Shown one piece after another: positions 12,301-21,834 of a DNA stretch of 64,000 nucleotides. The stretch's first letter is position 1, and every line of letters begins with the position of its first letter. Where the stretch lies: assembly GCA_031213475.1 (NCBI GenBank), contig JARUPZ010000030.1, positions 6,937,661-7,001,660 of the forward strand, read 5' to 3'. The notes under the pieces were generated by a model. It was not told the DNA's origin. It searched no databases and saw nothing but the letters and a program-made list of their open reading frames with translations. The position numbers and the translations under genes were made by a program. The stretch comes from Nereocystis luetkeana. Its lineage: Eukaryota; Sar; Phaeophyceae; Laminariales; Laminariaceae.

Positions 12301-12886
12301 CCGTCGGGGGGGCATGTCTGGTGCCAAAGCCACCTTGCAGCAACGCGGCCTCACCAATCGCAGCCAGACCCCATCTCTTGTAAAGTAGCAGCTTCCTGCG
12401 CCGTACGACAGCTTCGTGTTCCCACGGGCAGGTGTTTGCGGTGACGGTCCCTGGGTCCTTCGCGCCGTCCATCGTGTCTCCCTGGCGCCTCCTTGACGTT
12501 TTGCGCTTGCGGACCCAGTCCTTGCTTGCTGTGCCTTGGCAAGGAGGTAGATCGAGCCGCACTCCATCAAGGCAGCACACCACGCGTCGTGGCTCATCGT
12601 CATTGGTCAACGCACTCCGAGACTGTCAGATTATGTTGAGGATAGCTATTCTCCGAGCGATTCCTGTATCCCTAATCGCATTCGAATTGGATACATATTA
12701 TCTTCCCTCACAAACTCCAAGTGTAAAAAAACAATATGGGGACAAAAATTGTCCCCAAACGGTCGTCTAGTTCTAAAGGGGTTAATAACTATTATTAATA
12801 GTTGGCAAACTCAATTATTAATTTTGCAAACTGGGTAATACGCCTGTACAACCACCTGGTATGTACAACCACCTGGTATGTGCTTG
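12301..12886. other. Unassigned; possible TTAA-flanked transposon end
   Basis: Minus-strand ORFs between 12181 and 12610 are fairly GC-rich, but I could not assign them to a family. At 12750-12784 a perfect short hairpin (GGGGACAAAAATTGTCCCC) is followed by CTAAAGGGGTTAA. Read on the other strand, this resembles the TTAACCCC ends of piggyBac-type elements. No matching second end was found, so the assignment is weak. A 17-bp tandem repeat with CCACCTGGTATG occurs at 12845-12878. Confidence 0.25.
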
Positions 12887-13080
12887 GTCGTGTGTGTGTG
12901 TTCTTCACATTAAACCGTTCTTTCTACTTGTCGAAATCCAGCACAACCAGTGTCCGTGCCGATTCTTCAATCCTAGAAGAGATACAAGTTCTGTGGTCAC
13001 AAAGCTACGCCACAGAGATACTACGTTGCCACGTGTGCAGTGTGCACTGCAGTGGGCAATGCAAAGCCATGTCATCATAC
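12887..13080 (+). repeat. R2 dispersed repeat, copy b
   Basis: Almost base-for-base the same as 530-721. It abuts the 3' end of LINE copy B, while an inverted R2 segment (16940-17065) abuts that LINE's 5' end. The LINE therefore sits between inverted R2 copies. Confidence 0.75.
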
Positions 13081-14112
13081 TAGATACGACGGGCAGGACA
13101 TACGCAATCTATGAAATAGTGAAACGAAAATAAACAATCAAAGAGAAAACAAAAACAAGGTAGACAAATCGAAAGAGAAAAAGAAGAAAAAAAAAGCAAA
13201 ATCTAAGAGAAACAATCCGTCGTGCCCCCCCCCCCGCAGGCGAGGTGGCCAACACTTGAAAAAGAACGAGCTGGAAAAAAGAAGAAATAACAAAAAACAC
13301 CACTGCTTGTGAACAGAGTAAGACAAAGAACCAAGGAAAAAGGTAAAAAGAAAAATAACAAAGGGGAAATAAAAGGCAGACCAAAGCCCAAGGCACCTTC
13401 CAGGTGGCGGCAGCAGCTTGTGGTACGAGTAGTATAGCCAGGTTCTCCCTGCTAATCCGCCTGGTACCTTGCTACCCAGACTGCCGTCTCCGCCCTGCGT
13501 TCGTCAACTATGCCCAGCCCCTTGGCGTCAGACAATACGAAACGAGCAGAGCAAGTTCGTCTTCCAACCACGCCACACGGCTCCTTCAGTACGGCTTATC
13601 AATCAGAAAAGGAAGAGGAAGAGAAAAAATAATATGAAAATCACGGAGAGTCAGCGCAAGAAAGAAAAAAAAGCAAAAACAAGAAGAGAAGACAAGGGAA
13701 GACCACGTTCGAACCAGCTGCACCAGTTGGTAGCACTAGTAGTATGGTCATGTTCTACTTTCTAGTCGACTTGGTGCCTTGCTACCCTGTCTGCCATCTC
13801 CTTCCTACTTTCGTCTACCGCCGTTTCCCTTCTACCCCTCCTGTTCCCCCCCCTCTCCGCATTCCCTCGGTCGGGCTTTATGCCACTTCTCCTGTTGCCC
13901 CCTCCCCCCCCGTTCCCTCGGGCACCATCCACGGCGGATGCGCGGCGCTGCCTACTCATCTCAGCCTCAGCCTCGTGCCACCTCACCATGAACCGTTCGG
14001 CTGCTTCAAGGATCCCCCGGTACCACTTCCCCACCTTTTTGGCTGCAGTGGACCACAACGCGGTCACAACTCCAAACATCAAGGGGGCAACTTCCGTTGA
14101 CCCTTCGGTGGC

Positions 14113-16179
14113 TCAGAACTCCCTGAGGTCTTCGACTATGCATCTATGCCAAGTCTTACACTGTCCGCCTGGTCTCGGGTTCTCCCCACCAGCTATCGTC
14201 CCGAGCATTACCCGATTGGGTAATCGCTCCTTGCTTTGCCGTGCCACGCCCCCCGCAAAGAAGAGCCGCCGTTTACGAATGGTCGTTTCGATGCTCTCGC
14301 AACGTGTCATCTTGAGGGCCTTCGCGTACGAGAGGGTGGCATGGTCAGTATGAAGTCGGCGCTGGAAGCCAATGACTCGCAACAGGACTTGGTGGTGAGC
14401 CGTTCGAAGCTTGGCAAAGTGTTCCGCTCTGAGGGTCCACGTCACACACCCGTACAGCAGGGTCTCAATCACCTCGGCCTTCAGCATTCGGACTTTAAGG
14501 CTAAGGGGGGCGGTCGTCCTATCATACAACTCCGGGCCGAACCGTTTGAGGCATGCTCGCATGAGGCGGATCCGTCGGTCGATTTCGAGCGAGAGGTCAG
14601 CGTTTTCGTGGATAACGCCGCCTAGGTATAAGAACTGGGTCGTCTGCTTATACCTCTGACCTGCCGCTTCGATGACGAGCGGTGGTGCGAGGGTTGTCCG
14701 GTCTGGTGTTTGTAGGACCATTGTCTCAGTCTTCTTTTCCGACACCGTGAGGCCTGCTGCTTCGAAGACAGTTACGATGACTGTCATCATTTTTGCGAGC
14801 CCTTCAGCCGACTTCGAGACAATTCCTGCATCGTCGGCGTACAACATGCCCCATACAGACCTTCGCACGCACGCCAATGGCTCCTCCTTCCCTGTTCGAA
14901 CTACTCCAGCTTCCCAGAGTTGGACCAAATCCCTTAGAATGGCTTCGTCTTGGGTGAAGCGTACTAGTACGACGTGTAACGCAGCAGCGAAGAACACGTT
15001 GAACAGTAACGGTGATAGTACACAGCCTTGCCGCAGCCCCTGCGTGACATCAAACCATTCCGAGAGCTCGCCGTCATCAGTACGCACGCGAGCCCGCATG
15101 CCATCGTGGAAATTACGGATAATTCTCAGCATCTTGGTTGGTACGCCAAAGCGTGTGAGTACCTTCCATAACAGCTCTAGGTCGACAGAGTCGTACGCTT
15201 TCTGCAGATCGATGAAGCACACGTATAAGGGGATTTTCCTCTGTCGTCCGAGCTCTTGCAGCCGGCGCACGACGAACAACATATCAATCGTTGATCGTGC
15301 GGGGCGGAAGCCGCACTGTTCCTCGGGGAGTAGTTCCTCGGTCTCGCAGTAGTTGCTGAGGCGGGACGCGACGATTTTCAACAACACTTTGCCTGCGTGG
15401 GCAACAAGCGAAATCCCTCTATAGTTGTTGCAGTCAGTTCGATCCTTCTTTTTGTGAAGGACCTTGATGATCGCATCTTTCCATTGCTGAGGGACTTCTC
15501 CTGTTAACCAAACATTGACAAGGATGTTGTGAAAGCGCTGGGCGAATGCCGGGTGGTCGATTTTTAGGAGTTCGACCGGGAGACCATCTGGCCCGACAGC
15601 TTTCCAATTCGACATCCCCTTATGTGCTTCGGTCATCTCGTCTATGGATGGTTCATCTTCAGGCGACAGTTTAGGCGGTCGCGGTGGCAAGAGGTCGATG
15701 ATCGTGGCATCGAGTTTCAGCGACTTCGTGTTCAAGAGTTTGTGGTAAAACCCCGCCCATCGTTCACGAATTCGCACTTTATCCCGTAGGATCGTGCCAT
15801 CCTCGTCCCTAATGAACTGTTCGCTCCTCGCTTTAGTCCCTTCCAATCCTACCGTACTCTTAAGGTGCTTGTAAAAGCCTTTTTGGTCGTTGTTCGCTAG
15901 GAGTCGTTCGGTTTCGGCAAGGTACGCTTCGAAGTACGCATGCAGTCCTGCGGCAATCACCTTCTGCAGGTTTGCACACGCAGATCTCAGGGTCTTCCAC
16001 GCGGTTCTGTCCCGGGGGTGGGCACGCAAGAATTGTCGTGCATCCTCCCTCGCTGTCCATGCTGGCATGAATGCGGCCAAGGTTTCGGCAGACTCACACC
16101 ATCCATGTCTGCGGTGGCGACGTGCAGGGGGTGGTACCTCTTTTTCGACCGCATCAATAACACAGCCGTAGTGAAAATC
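14113..16179 (-). CDS. LINE reverse transcriptase (intact long frame)
   Basis: The frame is open from 16179 to the stop at 14113 (655 codons from the first ATG at 16080). The N-terminal part is a basic linker. The RT core follows: a [15 protein letters not shown] block (palm/fingers), [14 protein letters not shown], an AYDSVD block carrying the first catalytic Asp, [14 protein letters not shown], and the YADD catalytic box in GMLYADDAG. After the thumb, the C-terminus carries an [12 protein letters not shown]-type motif seen at the end of many APE-LINE proteins. The enzyme would copy LINE RNA into DNA at a nicked target. It is out of frame with the endonuclease upstream, so no complete polyprotein is made. 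Copy C is a broken relative. Confidence 0.85.
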   Translation of the reverse strand, partial: DFHYGCVIDAVEKEVPPPARRHRRHGWCESAETLAAFMPAWTAREDARQFLRAHPRDRTAWKTLRSACANLQKVIAAGLHAYFEAYLAETERLLANNDQKGFYKHLKSTVGLEGTKARSEQFIRDEDGTILRDKVRIRERWAGFYHKLLNTKSLKLDATIIDLLPPRPPKLSPEDEPSIDEMTEAHKGMSNWKAVGPDGLPVELLKIDHPAFAQRFHNILVNVWLTGEVPQQWKDAIIKVLHKKKDRTDCNNYRGISLVAHAGKVLLKIVASRLSNYCETEELLPEEQCGFRPARSTIDMLFVVRRLQELGRQRKIPLYVCFIDLQKAYDSVDLELLWKVLTRFGVPTKMLRIIRNFHDGMRARVRTDDGELSEWFDVTQGLRQGCVLSPLLFNVFFAAALHVVLVRFTQDEAILRDLVQLWEAGVVRTGKEEPLACVRRSVWGMLYADDAGIVSKSAEGLAKMMTVIVTVFEAAGLTVSEKKTETMVLQTPDRTTLAPPLVIEAAGQRYKQTTQFLYLGGVIHENADLSLEIDRRIRLMRACLKRFGPELYDRTTAPLSLKVRMLKAEVIETLLYGCVTWTLRAEHFAKLRTAHHQVLLRVIGFQRRLHTDHATLSYAKALKMTRCESIETTIRKRRLFFAGGVARQSKERLPNRVMLGTIAGGENPRPGGQCKTWHRCIVEDLREF

Positions 16180-16325
16180 TCAACTATACCAGACGTATTA
16201 CGGGGCTGGATAGGCTGGTTGAGAGTGGAGATGATCCTGGAGACTACTCGTTCACGACAATTTCCATCGGACATAAAAAGCTGCCTGTCGAACTCTCGGC
16301 GTTTCGTCGGTCTACGTATTTGTCA

Positions 16326-16934
16326 GTTGGGCGCAAAATGACCACCGAGTCGGACTTTGATATACAAGATGTTGTGGTCTGAGTCAGCCTTAGCTGGGGC
16401 AGGAGGCTGTGGGACGACTTTCGCATCTTGTACTCTAGGTCGATGGACTTGACGGGTTAGGATGTAGTCAATCCGCTTACGGTCATTCGGGCCGGTGCCG
16501 TTGTAAGTATGCGGTATCCCACCCTTGCGCGTGCTGAAAAACGTGTTGGTGAGAGCTAACTTGCAATTGGTGGCGAACGACAGGAGGAGCCGTCTGCCTT
16601 TATCGTTACGAACATCACGTCCATACGCTCCCAGCACTCTGCTTTCATCATCACCGCACCCTTCCTTCCTCTGTCCAGTTCGCGCGTTGGCATCCATCAG
16701 TACAAACAGACACTCTTTCGTCGGGATTTTTTCCACCAAGTACTCCAGCTTCTGCCAGAAAATACGTTTCAGTTCGGCGTCCTTGGTACAATCAGTTGGA
16801 GCATACGCAACGACGAAATTGACTGCCTCGCATTTGCCAGCCAGCTCAAAGCGCATAGACATTAGCCGATCGTCAACGAACTGATGAGTATACACAGACT
16901 TGTGTATCCTGGTTTCCACCTCGAAATCCGGCAT
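16326..16934 (-). pseudogene. LINE AP-endonuclease domain, truncated
   Basis: About 200 codons match the C-terminal two thirds of an exonuclease/endonuclease/phosphatase fold. Visible motifs are DANARTG (Asp and Asn of the active site), RKRIDYIL and SDHNILY (the terminal catalytic Asp-His pair). The N-terminal motifs with the metal-binding Asn and Glu are missing because the element ends at about 16934. The frame stops at 16323-16325. The same frame then remains readable to about 16180, where a shift leads into the RT frame. So at least one stop and one frameshift separate the two domains. In the intact ancestor this domain would nick the target DNA. Confidence 0.8.
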
Positions 16935-16939
16935 AATAG

Positions 16940-17065
16940 TTTGAATACGAAATCTGCACTGCTGTGACCACAGAACTTGTATCTCTCTAGGGATTGAGGA
17001 ATCGGCACGGGCACTGCTGTGGTGCTGGATGTCGACGGGTACAAAGAGTCAAGAACACACAACAC
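16940..17065 (-). repeat. R2 dispersed repeat, inverted partial copy c
   Basis: Reverse complement of the middle of R2 (TGTGACCACAGAACTTGTATC, then GTGCTGGATGTCGACGGG). It borders the truncated 5' end of LINE copy B directly. Confidence 0.65.
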
Positions 17066-17159
17066 TCGACATATTTTGTCCAGCAGAGTGTTTTCTGGTT
17101 GAAATTCAGCACAAAAAAAATCTGCATCTATCTCACATGTTTTGTCCAACAGAAAGAGC

Positions 17160-17905
17160 TTATTTTTCGTAACAACAGGTGCCACCACAACTTTACTTGG
17201 ACTGATGTACGACATCTACAGCAGCAGTGCGCCTCCCGCACCATAATAGCAGCAGCAGTAGCAGTAGGACACACGAAGCCAGGGTCAGCGTCGCCGTACG
17301 CTCGGCTTGTCGGTCTAACCCTTGCACCCTTTGTACGCGTACATATACACATACGTACTGTAGTACGTACCCTGCACTCGTTTTTTAATATGTTTCCTGC
17401 TTCCCACCTCGAAAGTCGGCATTATTTTTTCCAGACGACAACACGAACATGGCATGCCCAACAAGAGCTTCTCGTAGCAGGTGCTACAACTAACCACTGC
17501 TGCTGTGCAACATCTACATCATCAGAGCTTCTCCAGCAGCAGAACAGCAGCAGCAGCAGTAGCACTAGGATCCACGAGGCCAGGGTCAGCGTCGCAGTAA
17601 GCTCGGCTTGTGTCGGTTTGACCCTTGAGCCCTTTGTACACCGTACTCGAAGTTGTGTCTGCGGTTCCTGATTCCACCCCATAATTTGAAGACGAAATAT
17701 CTACAACTGATATGACATACATGTATCCAACAGAGGTTCTCGTAGCAGGTGCCACCACTACTACTGACTGCTGTACAAGATCTACAGCAGGTCTTCTCCT
17801 GCGTCTCCGTCCCCTCGTCAGTAGGAGGGCAGGCCTGACAACATCACCTGCAGCACATGGCCCGAACGTAGGTGTGGACAGGCAGGCGAAGTCTGCCTAT
17901 CTATG
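17160..17905. repeat. Tandem repeats of about 265-300 bp
   Basis: A diverged unit marked by GTAGCAGGTGC, CATCTACAGCAG and GCCAGGGTCAGCGTCGC is repeated at about 17175, 17475 and 17740. The third unit and its downstream part (17735-17905) also resemble 38660-38870. CAG runs inside the units create ORFs rich in Ser or Gln that I do not consider genes. Confidence 0.6.
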
Positions 17906-18002
17906 ACTACTCGTAATAATTGGGTTTCGTTAGTTATTACGTACCTGGTAGCTACTAGGTAGAAGAAAAAGCTAAAAAACAAAGATGTCTGCCTGCAGCA
18001 GT

Positions 18003-18170
18003 GCTGTGGACAGGCCCAGTCTGCCTGCTGTGGAGTGCTGCGGACAGGCTCAATCTGCCTGCTGTGGGTAGGCCCAGTCTGCCTGCTGTGGACAGGCCTA
18101 GTCTGCCTGCTGTGGACAGGCCCAGTCTGCCTGCTGTGGACAGGCATAGTCTGCCTGCTGTTGGCACAGG
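18003..18170. repeat. 24-bp minisatellite
   Basis: Six to seven copies of a unit close to CTGTGGACAGGCCCAGTCTG plus CCTG, with single-base differences. Because 24 is a multiple of three, both strands stay open and show repeated peptides. This explains the ORFs here and is not evidence of a gene. Confidence 0.85.
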
Positions 18171-18904
18171 CACAAAAAAAACGTTATGATTTTGTATTTT
18201 GAACACATGCCAGCACAGACATGTGCCTACACACGTTGCCGCATCTAGCTCCACGAACTGCGAACGATTTTCCACCCCACCAGGACGAGAAAGTGTCTTG
18301 CCTGTGTGTGCGTGCACGGAGCCCGCGCGGACTGGATTTGGTAGCGTGTGCGTCGAGCGCGGTGGCGAAAGGTGGACCAAAAAAATGTTGAATTACACAC
18401 ACCAACTCACACACATACATACATACAGAAAAACTCAAAACAAGGCACCCTACCCTCGTACCCGAGCCGTCATGAAGAGGCTTTTTTTTCCTTGGTTAAA
18501 AACCAAGTAAAAAAAGGCTCGCTTCGCTCGCTCGCCTTATTAATAGCATGGTTCCCGGGCAACTTAATGCGTGTCCGTATGCACCAGTGCCTGCCTGTCG
18601 TATTATTTCCCCCCCCCGCCCCTTTTTGTCCCTCCTTTCTCTTTACTTTATATTTTTTCTTTTTTTGCCCCTCTCAGGCTCATTTTTATCGGAGCGCGTT
18701 TTTTTCATAATTATTTCCAAACTTTGGAAATAATTCGAGATATATATATATTTATGTGTCAATATACGGAGGCGTGTTCTGTCACTATTCGTGAAATTCT
18801 TATGTCTCGCTTTGTATCTTCCTTTTTCCTTTTTGCTATCTGCTTTCGATTTTTGCTTTGCGTCGTCGTCTTCCTTTCCGTTTTTCGCCTATTACTTTGT
18901 GTTT
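18171..18904. other. No recognised gene; T/C-rich
   Basis: Contains a T/C-rich tract around 18600-18680 and short hydrophobic ORFs that follow from it. A weak inverted repeat lies at 18490-18515 (CTTGGTTAAAAACCAAG). No further structure was seen. Confidence 0.45.
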
Positions 18905-19195
18905 GGGTCAAACCAAAATCAGGTATATCTGGCCATTTTCCGGCCAGAATCAGTTACTACATGCCTGGTACATAATACTCGTACTCGTACTAAAACAAAG
19001 TACAAAACACACTCTGGGAGCCGCGCTACCGGCGAGGCTGACATTGTTGTACTCGTACCGGGTTTTGGCTCTAAAAGGCCAAGGGATACCTGACTTGGTC
19101 CACTCTGTCTAGCTTTCAACTTGCAACTGAGTATGGCCAACTTTGAACCTTTCAGAGAGGCCATATTTTACGTACATTGTTTTTTCTCTTCGTAC
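18905..19195 (-). repeat. R1 dispersed repeat, 3' part, copy c
   Basis: Reverse complement of 55385-55580 and of 57805-58035. Shared landmarks are CAAAATCAGGTAT, the block around GGAGCC...GGCTGAC and the AACTTTGAACC/AACTTTTAGCC block. Its 5' part lies at 20065-20875 in the same orientation, so copy c is interrupted. Confidence 0.65.
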
Positions 19196-19300
19196 CTTGT
19201 TGTTGTTGTTGTTGTTGTTCTCACGTTAACTCACAATACAATGCAGTCCGTGGTCGCAGGACAGGCTCCAATAACTCTGGAGTGGAAGAAATACCTCGGT
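19195..19300 (+). repeat. X terminus, copy c (plus)
   Basis: Begins with a GTT run at 19199-19219, then CTCACGTTAACTCAC, ACAATGCAGTCCGTGGTCGC and AGGACAGGCTCCAATAAC. The same series in reverse occurs at 21690-21795. Confidence 0.65.
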
Positions 19301-20064
19301 AGTGAAACAGAGGCGAAAAACTAAAAACAAGCATACGCACTCCACCACTGCGGACACGAGGGAAGCAAAAAGGAGCTCTATTAGTAGCAGACAAAAACCT
19401 AAAAAAGAGGATGAAGCGAAGCAGAAACAAAACAAAACGAAAACAGAAGCAGACAGCAAAAAAACCCAAAAAAGGCAAAAACGGACCATGCTAACAGAGA
19501 CACAAAGAGGTACAAACGGGAATGAAAGAAAGATGGAAAAAAGAGAAGGGACGAAAAGCGATAATCACGGGCGGGGGGGAAAGAAAAAACGAAAGGCAGG
19601 CACACTGGAGCATACAGACACGCAAAGTTGCCCAGGTGGCACCATGCTAGTTACTTGGGTCCCAAAAAAGCGAGTGCATCACGACGATGATGGCCATAAC
19701 AGGCTTCAGTCTGTTGGGCAGACCGCCTCCCCCCCCTCCCCCCCCCTTTCCCCGTCGTCCCCCTTTCGCCCCCCCCCTCTTCCCTGCCATTCTGCGCACG
19801 CGCGTTGGCGTCAACGAACGGTTGTGGTCGTGGTTGCAGCTATTCTATGCCGATGCCTCCTTCTTATTCGTATGATCTTTCCGCATGAAGGCCTCCGCCC
19901 CTTCCTCGACCCGTGGGAACCATCTGCCGGCTTTCTGTGCTGCCTCGCGCCACCCCTCGAGCTTGATGCCGAACTCCTTGAGGTCCTCCTCAGGGTACCT
20001 CATCCAGTCCCACTCCTGTCCTCCGGGGTAACCCTTACCCCCAACCATCTCCCCAAACATCACG
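19301..20064. other. A-rich then C-rich DNA, no gene called
   Basis: A 270-codon open frame (19302-20114) covers this part, but it is driven by A-rich sequence (Lys/Gln/Thr-rich peptide) followed by a C-run (19726-19780, Pro-rich peptide). It shows no domain and crosses into repeat R1. I do not call it a gene. Confidence 0.5.
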
Positions 20065-20150
20065 TATGGATATGCGGTCTATCGGTTGCAATTCATTCGT
20101 GTTTACTACTGTAGTATTGTATTCGTACGTAGTATGTATTTATACGCACA

Positions 20151-20492
20151 TCGCCCCGGTGGTTCAAGTGGTTAACCTCGAATTCTACTTGTGTTTGAGT
20201 CCTGGGTTCGAGCCCCAGGTGGGTCGGGCATTTGACTTTATTTGCAAAAACAAAATAAAAAAGGTTTCAGTTGTTAAGAGCGCCTTGCAGCGTGGGTAGA
20301 CACAATTCGATGCGAGTCGACGAGGGAAGAAAAGGCTGAAATCTTCTCGCGACGAAAATGAAGGCACGTACCGTAGCGGGAAGGGGGTAGAACAGTCTGC
20401 TATGTGACCCCGGATCTGAGTTACGAGTTGGAAGGAGAGAGAAGAAGATGTGCGAAGATAATAAATGGGATGAAAAAAAAAACAAAAAAAAA
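20151..20492 (+). mobile_element. tRNA-derived SINE, copy 3
   Basis: The best preserved head: A box TGGTTCAAGTGG, B box GGTTCGAGCCC, and a T arm with the stem CTGGG/CCCAG around a 7-base loop. The body matches copies 1 and 2, and the tail is A-rich (20473-20492). It lies inside an R1 repeat of opposite orientation, so it is younger than that R1 copy. Confidence 0.8.
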
Positions 20493-20875
20493 CGTATACT
20501 CAATTCACTTTTACTTCTTTGGGGTACGATGTGCTCCAGTTTGATATTATTGATAGTATGTAGTAGTAGTAGTTGTTGTGATGTGTATGCACTTTGTTGT
20601 CTTCTATGGTCATATATAGAAGTCATACTTCAGCACCATGGACGCGGCATTTCGTCTGCACCGCCCGGCGTCGAGGTGGTCTCAGGTTTGGTACGGCGAG
20701 ATAATTTCGTGCCGAGCAGGCGGTTCCGCGAGGATGGTCGAGTAGCTTCAAAGCTGTCAACGAGGGGCGGGGGTGCCCGATAAACACTCTTGGCGCTCCC
20801 GCCGTTGAGAAACGAACGAAGCCTGGAGACTCTCTGCAGGTCCAACAGCAGCCCTTTGTAAAAATACCCTAAGAT
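20493..20875 (-). repeat. R1 dispersed repeat, 5' part, copy c
   Basis: Reverse complement of the first half of R1 as seen at 57320-57660 and 50480-50693. A further short R1-like piece continues at 20065-20150 beyond the SINE. At 20676-20680 it contains, uninterrupted, the ACCAC site into which the LTR element at 50694 inserted in copy a. It is thus an empty-site relative. Confidence 0.7.
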
Positions 20876-21689
20876 GATACAAATTAAATATAATCCGATT
20901 TTGAAGGCCACACGCTTATTAGGGCAAATAAATACCGATTTCTATGGAACAAACGCGGCTCGTGCCCCGCGTTTTTCACGTGGTTTGAGTATTTACCTAA
21001 TTTTGACACAAATTGATGCCACACCCGATTTTGGCCACGGCTCTTTCTTTTCGCTTCCCTGGTGGTGCTGTTGGTAGCGAGCGGAGTAAGGGTCGTTTTT
21101 AACGACACGTATTTGCCAAGAACTAGACAAAATAGCAACCCACGCTTTTTTATGGTTTCCCCAATTCAATCCCTTTGGTCGCAAAGTTTTTGGGAATTCA
21201 GACTTACAAGTCTTGCTATTTCATTGGGCAAGTTTTCTCGGTGCATGTTTGTTTTTTGTTCTTATCACCTGTGTTACACCCTTTCTTTGCGTAATTCGCG
21301 AGCCTGCAATCTGCGAAAACCTGCGCATTCTCTTGTGGTTTCCCTTTCTTCCTTTCTTGCTTCCTTGTTTGAGTTTAACTTTTTTTTTGCTCCCTGTTTT
21401 CTGTTGGATTTTCGTTTTTTTTCGAAATTCGATTTCGATTTTTCGACGTCGCGACGAATTGTTTCTTTCGTCTTGACTTTTTCTGGGTATTGTTCTGTCT
21501 TCTCGGTTTCCGGGGCGACTTGTACAACAACAGCGTACCGTATGTAAGATACGTGTATACATGCGCGGACCTCACGTTTTTTTTTTTTCTCACGCACGTG
21601 TAGAAGATGTGCTTCACATTATGTGCACCGGTATTATTGCTATTATTTGCTTGTGTTTTTTTTAACGATGTATATTCTTCTGCTCCAGA
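20876..21689. other. No recognised gene
   Basis: Contains T-rich runs (21390-21430, 21575-21590) and short ORFs without recognisable domains. One motif, CCCGATTTTGGCC at about 21020, matches the GCCAAAATC-type motif of R1. Confidence 0.45.
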
Positions 21690-21795
21690 GTGCTAAACCT
21701 ACTTGTTATTGGAGCCTGTCCTGCAACCACGGACTGCATTGTATTGTGGCGATGAGTTAATGCGAGCACAACAGCAACAACTATTGAACGACTGT
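21690..21795 (-). repeat. X terminus, copy c (minus)
   Basis: Reverse complement of 19195-19300: GGAGCCTGTCCTGCAACCAC, GGACTGCATTGTATTGTGG, GAGTTAATGCGAGCACAACA. The two facing termini enclose 2.6 kb that includes part of R1 and a SINE. They could be the ends of one element or two unrelated copies. Confidence 0.6.
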
Positions 21796-21834
21796 GTACC
21801 TGGCTGGTAGTAGCACAGCAAGATCAGCTATATA

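Larger units (their letters stand above)
13090..16934 (-). mobile_element. APE-type LINE, copy B (5'-truncated)
   Basis: The minus strand carries, in order, the C-terminal part of an AP-type endonuclease (16326-16934), a reverse transcriptase (14113-16179) and a roughly 1-kb 3' tail region (13090-14112) that is shared with copies A and C. The 5' end stops inside the endonuclease domain at the border with an R2 repeat, as expected of incomplete reverse transcription. The 3' end has no poly(A). The APE-type EN plus RT order places it in the Jockey/RTE-like broad group; the clade is not assigned. Confidence 0.85.

Noticed and set aside
12750-12786. piggyBac-like TTAACCCC end with a GGGGAC hairpin
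   Set aside because: No second end and no recognised transposase; kept only as a remark.
14672-15352. 226-codon plus-strand frame opposite the LINE RT
   Set aside because: Antisense shadow of the RT gene; its peptide shows no domain.
17818-18147. Repeated HSRQTGPV peptide on the minus strand
   Set aside because: Produced by the 24-bp minisatellite, which keeps every frame open.
19302-20114. 270-codon open frame
   Set aside because: Composition-driven Lys/Gln-rich and Pro-rich peptide that crosses repeat borders and has no domain.
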